From NCBI GenBank assembly GCA_041394605.1, contig JAWKHX010000017.1:57181-121180 (forward strand): a stretch of DNA of 64,000 nucleotides. Direction: 5' to 3'. How positions within the stretch are numbered: the stretch's first letter is position 1; every line of letters begins with the position of its first letter. A program made the position numbers and the translations under genes. This stretch comes from UBA668 sp041394605 (GTDB lineage Bacteria > Actinomycetota > Acidimicrobiia > Acidimicrobiales > Ilumatobacteraceae). Of the stretch, positions 53,464-62,330 are shown piece by piece. The notes below the pieces were generated by a model, which saw nothing but the letters and a program-made list of their open reading frames with translations, was not told the DNA's origin and searched no databases.

Positions 53464-55212
53464 ATGGCTGCGGTGGACCGTTGGATCGACGACAACGTCT
53501 ACGACCCTGCGCGGGGGTTCTGGACGAGGGCCAACGTGGGCGAGGTGCTGCCGGACCCACCCAGCCCGCTGGGGTGGGACCTCGTGTTCGAGGGCGGCAC
53601 CATCCTCGGCTGGCGGGACTGCATGGTCAACCGCCTCGGCATCCTCGACGAGGAGGTGCACCCGGTGCGCCCCGAGGTGATGGGCGTGTTCGGCGGCTAC
53701 GCCTATCTCGGCATCACCATCCTGCGGGTGTGGGCGGTGCGCACGCCGGGCTTCACCCCCGAGGCGCTGGACGCCGCCTACTTCGCCGGCCACCCGGGCA
53801 TCCCGCCGTACGCGGCCGAGCCATGGCACGACAACATGGCCACCACGGAGAAGATGGTCGGCTGGCTCGGCTGGGTGATGGGCGACCGCGATCAGAGCGA
53901 GCTGGAAGCAGATCGTCTGGCCGCCCGGGCCGTGCGCGCCGCTCGCCCCGACCTCGCCGCCACCAGCGATGCCGACCTGCTTTCGCTGGCGATGTCATTG
54001 AAGCCGATGATCCGGTCGCTGTTCGACCAGCACATCAACCAGTCGGGCGCGGCGTCGATCGCCCCCGGGGTCATCGGTGCCGTGTGCCAGGCGGTCGGCC
54101 GGCCGACGGACACCATGCGCCTGCTGGCCGGGCTGGGCGGGGTGGACTCCGCGGCACCGTCGTCGGCGATGTGGGAACTGTCGCGCGTGGTCCGCGCCAG
54201 CGCGGCGCTGACCGCCCACTTCGACGCCGGCATCGACCACCTGCACCAGCGGCTGCACGCCGACACCGGCAACGCCGAGGTGGCCGTGTTCCTCGCCACA
54301 CTCGACGAGTTCCTGGCCGAGTTCGGGTCGCGCGGCCCGAACGAGTGGGACATCCATTCGCACACGTGGGAGACCCGGCCGGACATCGCGCTGGCGGCGG
54401 TGGACCGCATGCGCGGCTCGGACGACAGCGCGGCGCCACACCTGCACCACTCCGTCGCCGAGGCGGAGCGCCTGCGGATTGGCGAGGAGATCGCTGCGAT
54501 GCTGGCCGGCGATCCGGAGACCCTGGGACAGTTCCAGGCGGCGCTGGCGTCGGCCGGCACGTTCCTGGCCGGGCGCGAGCGTTCGAAGACCAACATCATC
54601 CGGGTCATCCAGGAAGTGCGCATGGCGGTGTGGGAGATCGGCCGGCGCGCCGCCGCCCGCGGGGAGCTGGACGAGCCGCGCGACGTCTGCCTGCTGTTCA
54701 CCGACGAGTTGCAGGCGCTGGTGGAGGGCCGGCTCACCGGCACCCGCGAGCTGGTGACTGCGCGCAGGGAACACCTGGCGTGGCTGGAGTCGCTGGAGCC
54801 ACCGTTCCTGTTCGATGCGCCACCGCCGCCCAACACCGAGTGGCCGAAGCGGGGGGCGCACCGGCCACCGGCGTGCGTGGTGGGCGACCAGTTGGCCGGC
54901 CTGCCCGGCTGCCCCGGTGTGGCCCGTGGGCGGGCGCGGGTGGTGCTGGACCCGTCGGACCCGACGGCGCTGGAGCCGGGCGATGTGCTGATCGCCCCGA
55001 TGACCGATCCGGCGTGGACGCCCCTGTTCGTGCCAGCGGCAGCCGTGGTGGTGAACGTGGGCGCCCCGTTGAGCCACGCCATCATCGTCAGCCGCGAGCT
55101 CGGCATTCCCTGCGTGGTGTCGGCGAACGAAGCCACCGACCGCATCCCCGAGGGCGCGCTGGTGGAGGTGAACGGCGACCTCGGCACCGTCACGGTGCTG
55201 GAACTGGCGTAG
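53464..55212 (+). CDS. PEP-utilising-enzyme family protein without ATP-grasp domain
   Basis: 582 residues. The C-terminal swivelling domain is clear (about 490-580: LPGCPGVARGRARVVLDP, GAPLSHAIIVSRELGIPCVV with the phospho-His). The middle has FLAEFGSRGPNEWDIHSHTWETRPD and EVRMAVWEIGRRAAARGEL as in rifampicin phosphotransferase and PEP-synthase relatives. The N-terminal ATP-grasp domain is missing, so it cannot itself charge the His with ATP. RBS GAGAGGGGG lies before ATG 53464. Confidence 0.8.
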   Translation: MAAVDRWIDDNVYDPARGFWTRANVGEVLPDPPSPLGWDLVFEGGTILGWRDCMVNRLGILDEEVHPVRPEVMGVFGGYAYLGITILRVWAVRTPGFTPEALDAAYFAGHPGIPPYAAEPWHDNMATTEKMVGWLGWVMGDRDQSELEADRLAARAVRAARPDLAATSDADLLSLAMSLKPMIRSLFDQHINQSGAASIAPGVIGAVCQAVGRPTDTMRLLAGLGGVDSAAPSSAMWELSRVVRASAALTAHFDAGIDHLHQRLHADTGNAEVAVFLATLDEFLAEFGSRGPNEWDIHSHTWETRPDIALAAVDRMRGSDDSAAPHLHHSVAEAERLRIGEEIAAMLAGDPETLGQFQAALASAGTFLAGRERSKTNIIRVIQEVRMAVWEIGRRAAARGELDEPRDVCLLFTDELQALVEGRLTGTRELVTARREHLAWLESLEPPFLFDAPPPPNTEWPKRGAHRPPACVVGDQLAGLPGCPGVARGRARVVLDPSDPTALEPGDVLIAPMTDPAWTPLFVPAAAVVVNVGAPLSHAIIVSRELGIPCVVSANEATDRIPEGALVEVNGDLGTVTVLELA

Positions 55213-55224
55213 CGCGAACCCGGG

Positions 55225-56286
55225 TCAGCGGGTGGCCACCTGCACCACGGCCTTGCCGCGCACCCGCCCGGCGGCCAGGTCGGCCAGCGCCCCGGGCGCC
55301 TGGTCCAGCGGAACCACGCGGTCCACGGCGGCCTGCAGGTGGCCACCTGCCAGCAGGCCGGCCAGCACCTCCAGGTCGGCGCCGCTCTCCTTGGACATCA
55401 GCGGGATCAGCCGCTGGGACACGAAGAGACTCATCAGCGGGGCGCGCAGTTGGCGACCGAACCCACCGGTGATCCGGTTGCCGCCCTCGCCGCCGACGAT
55501 CACCAGCGTGCCCTTCGGGGTGAGCGCACGGCGCAGGCGGCGCAGGGAGTTGCGGCCGCCCGTGTCGATGATGGCGTCGTAGCGGACGCTGCCGTCGAGG
55601 GCGTCCTCGCGGGCGTAGTCGATGACCTCGGTGGCGCCGAGCGAGCGCACGAGGTCGGCCTTCGCCCCACTGGCAAGGCCGGTGACGGCGGCACCGAGGT
55701 GGGCGGCGATCTGCACGGCGAAGCTGCCCACCCCGCCGGACGCGCCGAGCACCAGCACGCGCTGGCCGGGCTGCACCTTGGCGGCGTCGCGGACGGCCTG
55801 CAGTGCAGTGAGCCCGGACACGGGCACGGCGGCAGCCTGCTCTGCGGCGACGGCCGAGGGGCGCAGGACCACCTTCTCCGCCTTGGCGCAGGCGTACTCG
55901 GCCCACGAGCCGGAGCCGATGCCGAACACCGAGTCGCCCGGGGCCAGCCGGGTGACACCGGCGCCGACGGCCACCACCGTGCCCGCCAGGTCCATCCCCG
56001 CCACCGGCTGCTTGGGACGGCGCAACCCGAAGCCTGCCAGGCGCACCGCGTAGGGCAGGCCGGTGGTGAGGTGCCACGTGCCGCGGTCGATGCCGGCGGC
56101 GGCGACGGCCACCAGCACCTCGCCATCAGCCGGGGTGGGCACGGGCATGGTGCGCACGGCCAGTGCCTCTGGCGCGCCGTAGCGGTCGTTGGCCACGGCC
56201 TGCATCGTCTCGGGGACGGCGGCGCCGTTGGCGGCAGCAGCGGTCGTCGTGGTGGTTGCCGTGTTCGCGGGGTTCGCGGTCATCAT
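55225..56286 (-). CDS. MDR-superfamily NAD(P)-dependent oxidoreductase (quinone reductase-like)
   Basis: 353 residues. The N-terminus is Thr/Ala-rich (about 1-25), then MQAVANDRYGAPEALAVRTM, AGMDLAGTVVAVGAGVTRLAPGD, the cofactor loop VLVLGASGGVGSFAVQIAAHLGA and YDAIIDTGGRNSLRRLRRALTPKG. The catalytic-zinc ligands are absent, as in zeta-crystallin-like quinone reductases. It faces a TetR gene across twin operators and is probably its target. Confidence 0.88.
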   Translation of the reverse strand: MMTANPANTATTTTTAAAANGAAVPETMQAVANDRYGAPEALAVRTMPVPTPADGEVLVAVAAAGIDRGTWHLTTGLPYAVRLAGFGLRRPKQPVAGMDLAGTVVAVGAGVTRLAPGDSVFGIGSGSWAEYACAKAEKVVLRPSAVAAEQAAAVPVSGLTALQAVRDAAKVQPGQRVLVLGASGGVGSFAVQIAAHLGAAVTGLASGAKADLVRSLGATEVIDYAREDALDGSVRYDAIIDTGGRNSLRRLRRALTPKGTLVIVGGEGGNRITGGFGRQLRAPLMSLFVSQRLIPLMSKESGADLEVLAGLLAGGHLQAAVDRVVPLDQAPGALADLAAGRVRGKAVVQVATR

Positions 56287-56298
56287 GCCCTCCCTGGG

Positions 56299-56345
56299 CG
56301 TACTTAGTACGGTAAGTTGGACGGAACCCTACCGTACTAAGTACG
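56299..56345. promoter_or_regulatory. Twin TetR operators as a perfect inverted repeat
   Basis: CGTACTTAGTACGGTA (56299-56314) and its exact complement TACCGTACTAAGTACG (56330-56345), 15 bases apart. Each arm holds a near-palindrome GTACTTAGTAC, so each may bind one TetR dimer, centres 31 bases or three turns apart. Lies between the divergent MDR and TetR genes. Confidence 0.82.
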
Positions 56346-56410
56346 ATTCGGCAAGACCTCTGTTCTCCGCCCCTCGCCATAGCCCCTCGCCGCAGCCCCT
56401 TGGAGCACCC

Positions 56411-57061
56411 ATGACCACCGACACCCGCCGTGTTCCTCTCACCCGCCAGCGGGTGATCGAAGGTGCCGTCGCGCTGGCCGACGAGGTGGGCATCGAGCCG
56501 CTCACCATCCGCCGGTTGGCCGAACACCTGGGGGTCAAGCCGATGGCGCTGTACCACCATGTGGCCGGCAAGGAGCAGATCATCGACGGGATGGTGGACG
56601 TGGTTTTCGCCCAGATCGCCCTGCCGCCAGAGGGCATTGAGTGGCGCGAGGCCATGCGGGTGCGCAGCCGGTCGGCCCGCGACGTACTGGCCCGCCACCG
56701 ATGGGCAGCGCCGCTGATGGAAACCCGCACCAACCCTGGGCCGGCCAACCTGCGCCATCACGACGCCGTGCTGGCCTGCCTGCGCGCCGGTGGCCTGTCG
56801 GTCCCGATGACCGCCCACGCCTATGCGCTGATCGACGCGTTCATCTACGGCTTCGCCCTCCAGGAGGCCGGCCTGCCGTTCGACACGCCCGAGGAAGCGG
56901 CCGCGCTGGTGTCGGTGATGATCGAGCAGTTCCCTGCAGCCGAGTACCCCCACCTCAACGAGTTCACGATGGAGCACGTGCTGCAACCGGGGTACGACTT
57001 CGCCGCCGAGTTCGACTACGGGCTGGACCTCATCCTCGACGCGTTGGCCGCTCGCACCTGA
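56411..57061 (+). CDS. TetR/AcrR family transcriptional regulator
   Basis: 216 residues. HTH: TRQRVIEGAVALADEVGIEP and LTIRRLAEHLGVKPMALYHHVAGKEQIIDGMV, with the TetR_C_1-like ligand domain containing DAFIYGFALQEAGLPF. ATG 56411. Likely represses itself and the MDR oxidoreductase through the twin operators; tryptophanase, 14 bases downstream, would be in the same transcript. Confidence 0.9.
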   Translation: MTTDTRRVPLTRQRVIEGAVALADEVGIEPLTIRRLAEHLGVKPMALYHHVAGKEQIIDGMVDVVFAQIALPPEGIEWREAMRVRSRSARDVLARHRWAAPLMETRTNPGPANLRHHDAVLACLRAGGLSVPMTAHAYALIDAFIYGFALQEAGLPFDTPEEAAALVSVMIEQFPAAEYPHLNEFTMEHVLQPGYDFAAEFDYGLDLILDALAART

Positions 57062-57075
57062 GTACCGTCGCGGTC

Positions 57076-58452
57076 GTGCACCGCTGGAACACCATCGTCG
57101 AGCCGTTCCGGATCCATTCGGTGGAGCCGGTGCGCTTCCCCACTGTGAGGGAGCGCAACGAGCACCTCGAGGAAGCCGGCAACAACCTGTTCAACCTCCA
57201 CGCCGAGCATGTGCTGATCGACCTGCTCACGGACTCCGGTACCGGCGCGATGTCGCGGGACCAGTGGGCGGCCATCCAGCACGGCGACGAGAGCTACGCC
57301 GGGTCGCCGTCGTGGTTCCGGTTCCTCGCCGCGGTGCAGAACCTGTTCCCCTACCGGCACGTCATCCCGACGCACCAGGGGCGGGCGGCGGAGAAGATCC
57401 TGTTCACGGTCATCGGCGGGCCCGGCAAGGTGGTGCCGAACAACACCCACTTCGACACCACGCGGGCCAACATCGAGCACACCGGCGCCGAGGCGGTGGA
57501 CCTGGTGATCCCCGAGGGCCGGCAGCCCGACGTGATCCACCCGTTCAAGGGGAACATGGACGTCGAGGCGCTGGACACGCTGATCCGCGAGCGCGGCCCG
57601 GAGCACGTGCCGGTCGTGTTCATGACCATCACCAACAACTCCGGCGGTGGGCAGCCGGTGTCGCTGGCCAACCTGCGGGCGGTGCGCGAGGTGTGCGACC
57701 GGTACGGGCTGCCGCTGTTCCTCGACGCCTGCCGGTTCGCCGAGAACGCCTGGTTCATCCACGAGCGCGAGGACGGGCAGAAGGGCCGGTCGATCCGCGA
57801 GATCGTGCGGGAGATGGCCTCGCTGGCCGACGGGATGACGATGAGCGCCAAGAAGGACGGGCTGGCCAACATCGGCGGGTGGCTGGCGATGAACGACGAC
57901 GCCTGGGCCACCGAGTGCCGCAACCTGCTGATCCTCACCGAGGGCTTCCCCACGTACGGCGGGCTGGCCGGGCGCGACCTGGAGGCCATCGCCCAGGGCC
58001 TGAAGGAGGTCGTGGACGAGCACTACCTGCACTACCGCATCCGCAGCACCGGCTACCTGGCCGACGCGCTGGATGCCGCAGGCGTGCCGGTGATGAAGCC
58101 CGCCGGCGGGCACGCCGTGTACCTGGATGCCCGGGCGCTGCTGCCGCACATCCCGCCGCTCCAGTACCCGGGCCAGTCGCTGGCCATCGCGCTGTACCGC
58201 GAGGGCGGGATCCGCGGCTGCGAGATCGGCACGGTGATGTTCGGGCGGCACCCCGACGGCAGCGAGTCGCCCGCCGCCATGGACCTCGTGCGCCTGGCCA
58301 TCCCCCGCCGCACGTACACCCAGAGCCACATCGACTATGTGGTGGAGGTCGTGACGTGGGTGGCCCAACACGCCGCCGACCTGCCCGGCTACCGGATCGT
58401 CGACGAACCCCCGGCGCTGCGCCACTTCAGCGCGCGGTTCGAAGCGGTGTAG
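57076..58452 (+). CDS. tnaA: Tryptophanase (tryptophan indole-lyase)
   Basis: 458 residues from GTG 57076; PLP-dependent cleavage of L-Trp to indole, pyruvate and ammonia. PLP-lysine is K261 in MSAKKDG; NHFDTTR-like HFDTTR gives Asp128. Three positions separate tryptophanase from tyrosine phenol-lyase: FDTTR (TPL has FTTTR), Ile385 in CEIG (TPL has Arg) and His450 in LRHF (TPL has Phe); all three are of tryptophanase type. No tnaB permease follows and no TnaC-like leader is seen. Confidence 0.88.
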   Translation: MHRWNTIVEPFRIHSVEPVRFPTVRERNEHLEEAGNNLFNLHAEHVLIDLLTDSGTGAMSRDQWAAIQHGDESYAGSPSWFRFLAAVQNLFPYRHVIPTHQGRAAEKILFTVIGGPGKVVPNNTHFDTTRANIEHTGAEAVDLVIPEGRQPDVIHPFKGNMDVEALDTLIRERGPEHVPVVFMTITNNSGGGQPVSLANLRAVREVCDRYGLPLFLDACRFAENAWFIHEREDGQKGRSIREIVREMASLADGMTMSAKKDGLANIGGWLAMNDDAWATECRNLLILTEGFPTYGGLAGRDLEAIAQGLKEVVDEHYLHYRIRSTGYLADALDAAGVPVMKPAGGHAVYLDARALLPHIPPLQYPGQSLAIALYREGGIRGCEIGTVMFGRHPDGSESPAAMDLVRLAIPRRTYTQSHIDYVVEVVTWVAQHAADLPGYRIVDEPPALRHFSARFEAV

Positions 58453-58453
58453 G

Positions 58454-58669
58454 TCAGTCCTTGGCGGCGCGGGCCGCCTCGATCTGGGCGTAGACCTCGT
58501 CGGCGAACCAGCCGTCCTCCATCACCTCGGCCATGATCACCAGGGGTGGGAACACGTCGGTGATCATCACCGTGACCGTCTCGCCGGGCTCACCTTCGGG
58601 CGGACCGCCGGCGGCGCGCTTGTTCGCCGGTTGCTTGCTGTCTTCCCCGCCTCGTGCCAACAGACCCAT
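58454..58669 (-). CDS. Small hypothetical protein (71 aa)
   Basis: MGLLARGGEDSKQPANKRAA, then VTVMITDVFPPLVIMAEVMED and an acidic helical end. ATG 58669 is preceded by GGAGGG. No family recognised. Converges with tryptophanase one base apart. Confidence 0.6.
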   Translation of the reverse strand: MGLLARGGEDSKQPANKRAAGGPPEGEPGETVTVMITDVFPPLVIMAEVMEDGWFADEVYAQIEAARAAKD

Positions 58670-58721
58670 GCCGTGCCCTCCGTTCGTACGGATGCAGTCT
58701 TGCCGATACGAGGTCGGCGGG

Positions 58722-59012
58722 TCAGGCGGCGCAGGCGGAGTGGTCGCCACGGCGGAGGTGGCGGGCGATGAGGCTGGCGATGTGACCGAACGCCCGGTTG
58801 CGCACGGGCGTGGGCGTGGCGGTGTCGGTGAGCAGGTCGACCATCGGCTGGGGAACGCCGGCCTCCATGGCGGGGCGGCGCAGCTGGCGCAGGTACTGCT
58901 GGGCCACGTCGTCGTAGCCGAAGCGGTCGATGTGACCGGCGAGGAGGTCGAGCTGGCTGAAGGTGTCGTGGAGGGTCATGAGGTCACGATACGGACGGAT
59001 GATGTCCATCAC
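58722..59012 (-). CDS. Small hypothetical protein (up to 96 aa)
   Basis: Helical: MTLHDTFSQLDLLAGHIDRFGYDDVAQQYLRQLRRPAMEAG and a basic, His/Arg end. Start may be ATG 59012, 59009 or 58979. No family recognised. Divergent from the LysR gene, so a likely target of it. Confidence 0.6.
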   Translation of the reverse strand: MMDIIRPYRDLMTLHDTFSQLDLLAGHIDRFGYDDVAQQYLRQLRRPAMEAGVPQPMVDLLTDTATPTPVRNRAFGHIASLIARHLRRGDHSACAA

Positions 59013-59106
59013 TAGCGATGATCTCTACTGGTAACCATCACCGAAACGAATGCTTCCGATGTCCGACCATCGTGATGAACTGCGCCGTTGATCATCAGTT
59101 ACCCTG

Positions 59107-60048
59107 ATGGTCATGACGAACCTGCGCGACCTCGAGATGCGGCACCTGGTGGCCTTCGACGCGGTGGCCAACGAGGGTACCTTCGGCAAGGCGGCGGAGA
59201 AGCTGGGCTACACCCAGTCCGCCATCAGCCAGCAGATCGCCTCGCTGGAGCGGCTGGTGGACGGCAAGCTGTTCGACCGCCCGGGTGGGCCCCGCCCGGT
59301 GGAGCTGACACCGCTGGGCCACCACCTGCTCGGCCCGGCGCGGGAGCTACTGGCCCGGGTGGGTGCCATCGGCGAGGACCTGGACCGGTTCCGCACGGGC
59401 GAGGTCGGCCAGATCACCGTGGGCACCTACCAGAGCGTGTCGGCGAAGGTGCTGCCGCTGGTGGTGGGGCGGATGCGCCAGGAGTTCCCCGACGTGCAGA
59501 TCCTGCTGTACGAGAGCGACCTGGACGACGAGCTGGACGTGGCGCTGGGCAGCGGCGAGCTGGACCTCAGCTTCGTGGTCGGCGACTGGACGGGGCAGTT
59601 CGAGAGCCGCCGGCTGTTCGAGGATCCGTTCGTGCTGGTCACCCGGCCGGGCGAGTACAAGCCGGGGCCGGTACGCCTGGCGGACCTGGCCGAGGTGCCG
59701 ATGGTGGGACAGCACGCCAACTCCTGCCAGCTGCTCAACGAGACGGGCCTGCGAAGCGCCGGGCTGGAACCCAACTATGTGTTCCGCACGAACGACAACG
59801 GCACGGTCAGCGCGATGGTGAAGGCCGGGCTGGGCGTGGCGGTGATGCCGCTGCTGTGCGTGGAGCCGGACGACCCGGGCATCGAGCTGCACCCATTGCG
59901 GCCGGCGCTGGAGAGCCGCCGGGTGTCCATCGCCTGGCGTGCCGGACGCACCCTCTCCCCCGTGGCCCAGCGGTTCGTGGAGATCGCGGTGGAGGTGTCC
60001 GAGGTGTTCGCCGAGCGGCCTCTGCCGTGGAAGGGCCGCGCCGCGTAG
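59107..60048 (+). CDS. LysR family transcriptional regulator
   Basis: 313 residues from ATG 59107 (ATG 59113 possible). HTH: MRHLVAFDAVANEGTFGKAAEKLGYTQSAISQQIASLERLV, then the effector domain (GQITVGTYQSVSAKVLPLVV, LDLSFVVGDW, GLGVAVMPLLCVEP). In the 95-base gap to the divergent small gene, ATCAG-N5-CTGAT (59094-59108) is a possible LysR half-site overlapping the start codon. Inducer unknown. Confidence 0.9.
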   Translation: MVMTNLRDLEMRHLVAFDAVANEGTFGKAAEKLGYTQSAISQQIASLERLVDGKLFDRPGGPRPVELTPLGHHLLGPARELLARVGAIGEDLDRFRTGEVGQITVGTYQSVSAKVLPLVVGRMRQEFPDVQILLYESDLDDELDVALGSGELDLSFVVGDWTGQFESRRLFEDPFVLVTRPGEYKPGPVRLADLAEVPMVGQHANSCQLLNETGLRSAGLEPNYVFRTNDNGTVSAMVKAGLGVAVMPLLCVEPDDPGIELHPLRPALESRRVSIAWRAGRTLSPVAQRFVEIAVEVSEVFAERPLPWKGRAA

Positions 60049-60080
60049 CTCGCGCCGTTGCCGGCGGCTTCACGCGCCGA

Positions 60081-60248
60081 CTACGGGCAGCCGAACCCGT
60101 GGAGCGTGGCGCAGGTGGGGCAGAGCTGGGCCCGCCCCGCCGGGGTGGACCACCAGCGGGCGTGCGGCCCACCGCACGATTCGCAGCCCGACGGCGCGGC
60201 CTCCGCCGACCTCGCCGCGTCCACCACCTGCCGCCCGTCGTCACCCAT
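60081..60248 (-). CDS. Small zinc-ribbon protein (55 aa)
   Basis: MGDDGRQVVDAARSAEAAPS then two knuckles CESCGG and CPTC about 23 residues apart, in GCESCGGPHARWWSTPAG and LCPTCATLHGFGCP. A four-cysteine zinc ribbon without other domain. ATG 60248. Confidence 0.65.
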   Translation of the reverse strand: MGDDGRQVVDAARSAEAAPSGCESCGGPHARWWSTPAGRAQLCPTCATLHGFGCP

Positions 60249-60266
60249 GGCCAAGAGCGTAGACCC

Positions 60267-60292
60267 TTGACAGCACGCCTGACTTAGTTCAG
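60267..60292 (+). promoter_or_regulatory. Promoter and possible operator of the TetR gene at 60304
   Basis: Consensus -35 TTGACA at 60267-60272; 17 bases on, CAGAGT is a weak -10. Between them CTGACTTAGTTCAG (60279-60292) is an imperfect palindrome that may be an autoregulatory site. Confidence 0.4.
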
Positions 60293-60303
60293 AGTTCCGA
60301 ACA

Positions 60304-60951
60304 ATGTCAGGCAAGACCTTCGAGCAGCCACTCGCGGACCGGCGCAGCGCGCGACGCACCGCGGCCCGCGACGAGATCGTCGATGCCGCCTGGGCGCTGG
60401 CTCGCGAGCAGGGTCTGGCCGGCATCACCATGCGCGATCTCGGAGCACGGGTGGGCATGAGGGCGCAGTCGCTGTATTCGTACTTCGGGTCCAAGCACGA
60501 GATCTACGACGCCATGTTCGAGCAGGGCTACCGGGCCTTCGCCGACTGGATGCAGGCAGACGCCCAACCACCCGCCGCGCCCCGTGCGTACACCCAGGCG
60601 CACCGCTACTTCGAGTTCTGCGTGGGCGACCCTGTGCGCTTCCAGTTGCTGTTCCAGCGCACCATTCCGGGCTTCGAGCCGTCGGCGCAGAGCTACGCCA
60701 TCGCGCTCCAGGTGCTGGAGCAGATGACCGGGGAGCTCGCTGCGCTGGGTGTCGCCGGCCCGGCTGTGGACATGTGGACGGCGGTGATGACGGGCCTGGC
60801 GTCGCAGCAGATCGCCAACGACCCCGGTGGCGAGCGATGGCGGCGGCTGGTGGACGGCGCCGTGGACATGCTGCTGGCCCATACCGGAACCATGAACGGC
60901 GCCGGCGGCGCACCGGCATCGAGGCGTGCGCGCACGAGGAGGACCCCATGA
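60304..60951 (+). CDS. TetR family transcriptional regulator
   Basis: 215 residues. HTH: RDEIVDAAWALAREQGLAGI and TMRDLGARVGMRAQSLYSYFGSKHEIYDAMF; ligand domain with a WHG-like motif at FEFCVGDPVRFQLLFQRTIPGFEPS. The stop overlaps the next gene start by four bases, so both are co-expressed. The tail is Arg-rich. Confidence 0.88.
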   Translation: MSGKTFEQPLADRRSARRTAARDEIVDAAWALAREQGLAGITMRDLGARVGMRAQSLYSYFGSKHEIYDAMFEQGYRAFADWMQADAQPPAAPRAYTQAHRYFEFCVGDPVRFQLLFQRTIPGFEPSAQSYAIALQVLEQMTGELAALGVAGPAVDMWTAVMTGLASQQIANDPGGERWRRLVDGAVDMLLAHTGTMNGAGGAPASRRARTRRTP

Positions 60952-61706
60952 CGACCACGACCGATCTCAGCCGGACCGCTCCGTTCACCCATCAGCAGGC
61001 GCTGGCGCTGCAAGCTGAGGAGTTGGCGATCACGTTGGCGTTGCTGCGTTCGCTCGACCATCAGCAGTGGGCGACAACCGTGCCCGACTGCCCCGCGTGG
61101 GACGTGAGGGCGATGTACCTGCATGTGCTCGGCGCGTGCGAAGGGGCGGCGATGCGCGAGATGGCCCACCAGATGAGGGCGGCAACGCGCCGGCAGAAGC
61201 GGGAAGGTGGCCCGCTGGAGGCCAACCTGTCCGCGGTGCAGGTGGCCGACCGCATCGCGCTGACACCGGACGAACTGGTGGAGCGGCTGGCTGCCGCGGC
61301 CCCGCGCACCGTGCGGTTGCGGCGGCGGGTGCCTCGCGTCGTCCGCGGTGGGGTCCAGATGAAGGTGGACGGTCCGGTGGTGGAGCGGTGGAAGCTCGGT
61401 TATCTGCTGGGCACCATCTACTTGCGCGACATGTGGATGCACCGGGTGGACGCCAGCCGGGCACTCGGGGTGGAGCCGACGCTCACGGCGGCGCACGACG
61501 GGCGGATCATCGCCGACGTCGTGGCGGAGTGGGCCCGCCGCCACGGCCAGCCGTTCCGCCTGGAGCTCACGGGCGCTGCGGGCGGAACGTTCGCTGCCGG
61601 TGACGGTGCGGCGGCATCCCTGACGATGGACGCGGTGGAGTTCTGCCGCACACTCAGCGGGCGCTCCCCTGGCTCGGGTCTGCTGGCCACCATCGTGCCG
61701 TTCTGA
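60948..61706 (+). CDS. Mycothiol-dependent maleylpyruvate isomerase-family (DinB_2) protein
   Basis: 252 residues. LQAEELAITLALLRSLDHQQWATTVPDCPAWDVRAMYLHVLGACEG is the N-terminal MDMPI signature with the HxxxH-type helix, LRDMWMHRVDASRALG the second metal helix, and a C-terminal SCP2-like part (FRLELTGAAGGTFAAGDG). Acts presumably on a mycothiol-linked substrate. Coupled to the TetR gene. Confidence 0.83.
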   Translation: MTTTTDLSRTAPFTHQQALALQAEELAITLALLRSLDHQQWATTVPDCPAWDVRAMYLHVLGACEGAAMREMAHQMRAATRRQKREGGPLEANLSAVQVADRIALTPDELVERLAAAAPRTVRLRRRVPRVVRGGVQMKVDGPVVERWKLGYLLGTIYLRDMWMHRVDASRALGVEPTLTAAHDGRIIADVVAEWARRHGQPFRLELTGAAGGTFAAGDGAAASLTMDAVEFCRTLSGRSPGSGLLATIVPF

Positions 61707-61776
61707 CCGTGCCGCCCTGCCGGCCGGTTGCGCCCCGGGCGTACCATGAGGTCGGGCCCGATGAAGGGAGGCGCCG

Positions 61777-62268
61777 ATGAGACGGTGCGTTCGGTCGGTG
61801 CGGCGGGTGGTGTTCAGCGTCGTCGCCACCCTGCTGGTGAATGTGGTGCTGTTGGGCACGGTGTGGTTCGTGGGGATGCGCACGAAATGGCGGCCGGTCA
61901 TCGACGTCCAGCGGAGGGTGAACCGCAGGGTGGTCAACCCGCGACAGATGGCCACCGCCGGGCAGCCCGGCGCGTATGCGGGTGTGATCCGCCATGTCGG
62001 CCGGTACAGCGGGCGCTCGTACGAGACGCCGGTGGTGCCGTTCCGCACGGGCGACGGGTTCGTGATCGTGCTGCCGTACGGCACACGGCCGGACTGGGTG
62101 CGCAACGTGCTGGCCGCGGACGAGGCGGAGTTGGTGCACGAGGGCGAGACCTTCCAGGTGCGGTCGCCGCTGGTGCGCAACGTGCAACCCGGTGACGTTC
62201 CGGCGAAGGAGACTCGGGCGATGCGCCTGTTCGGCACCACCGAGTGCCTGGTGCTTCGCCTGGCGTGA
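61777..62268 (+). CDS. Deazaflavin (F420)-dependent nitroreductase-like protein (Ddn family)
   Basis: 163 residues. N-terminal membrane helix (about 10-33, VVFSVVATLLVNVVLLGTVWFVG), then the split-barrel fold: RVNRRVVNPRQMATAGQPGAY, GVIRHVGRYSGRSYETPVVPFRTGDGFVIVLPYG and DWVRNVLAADEAEL. These are the marks of the Ddn/DUF385 family that uses F420H2. ATG 61777 after GAAGGGAGG. Confidence 0.85.
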   Translation: MRRCVRSVRRVVFSVVATLLVNVVLLGTVWFVGMRTKWRPVIDVQRRVNRRVVNPRQMATAGQPGAYAGVIRHVGRYSGRSYETPVVPFRTGDGFVIVLPYGTRPDWVRNVLAADEAELVHEGETFQVRSPLVRNVQPGDVPAKETRAMRLFGTTECLVLRLA

Positions 62269-62330
62269 GGTCACCGCAACGGCGCGCCAACCCGGGTCGT
62301 TAGGCTCGCGGCGGCTGCGAGGGAGGTGCG

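Noticed and set aside
57076..58452. Tyrosine phenol-lyase
   Set aside because: The three discriminating positions (FDTTR, CEIG, LRHF) have tryptophanase residues.
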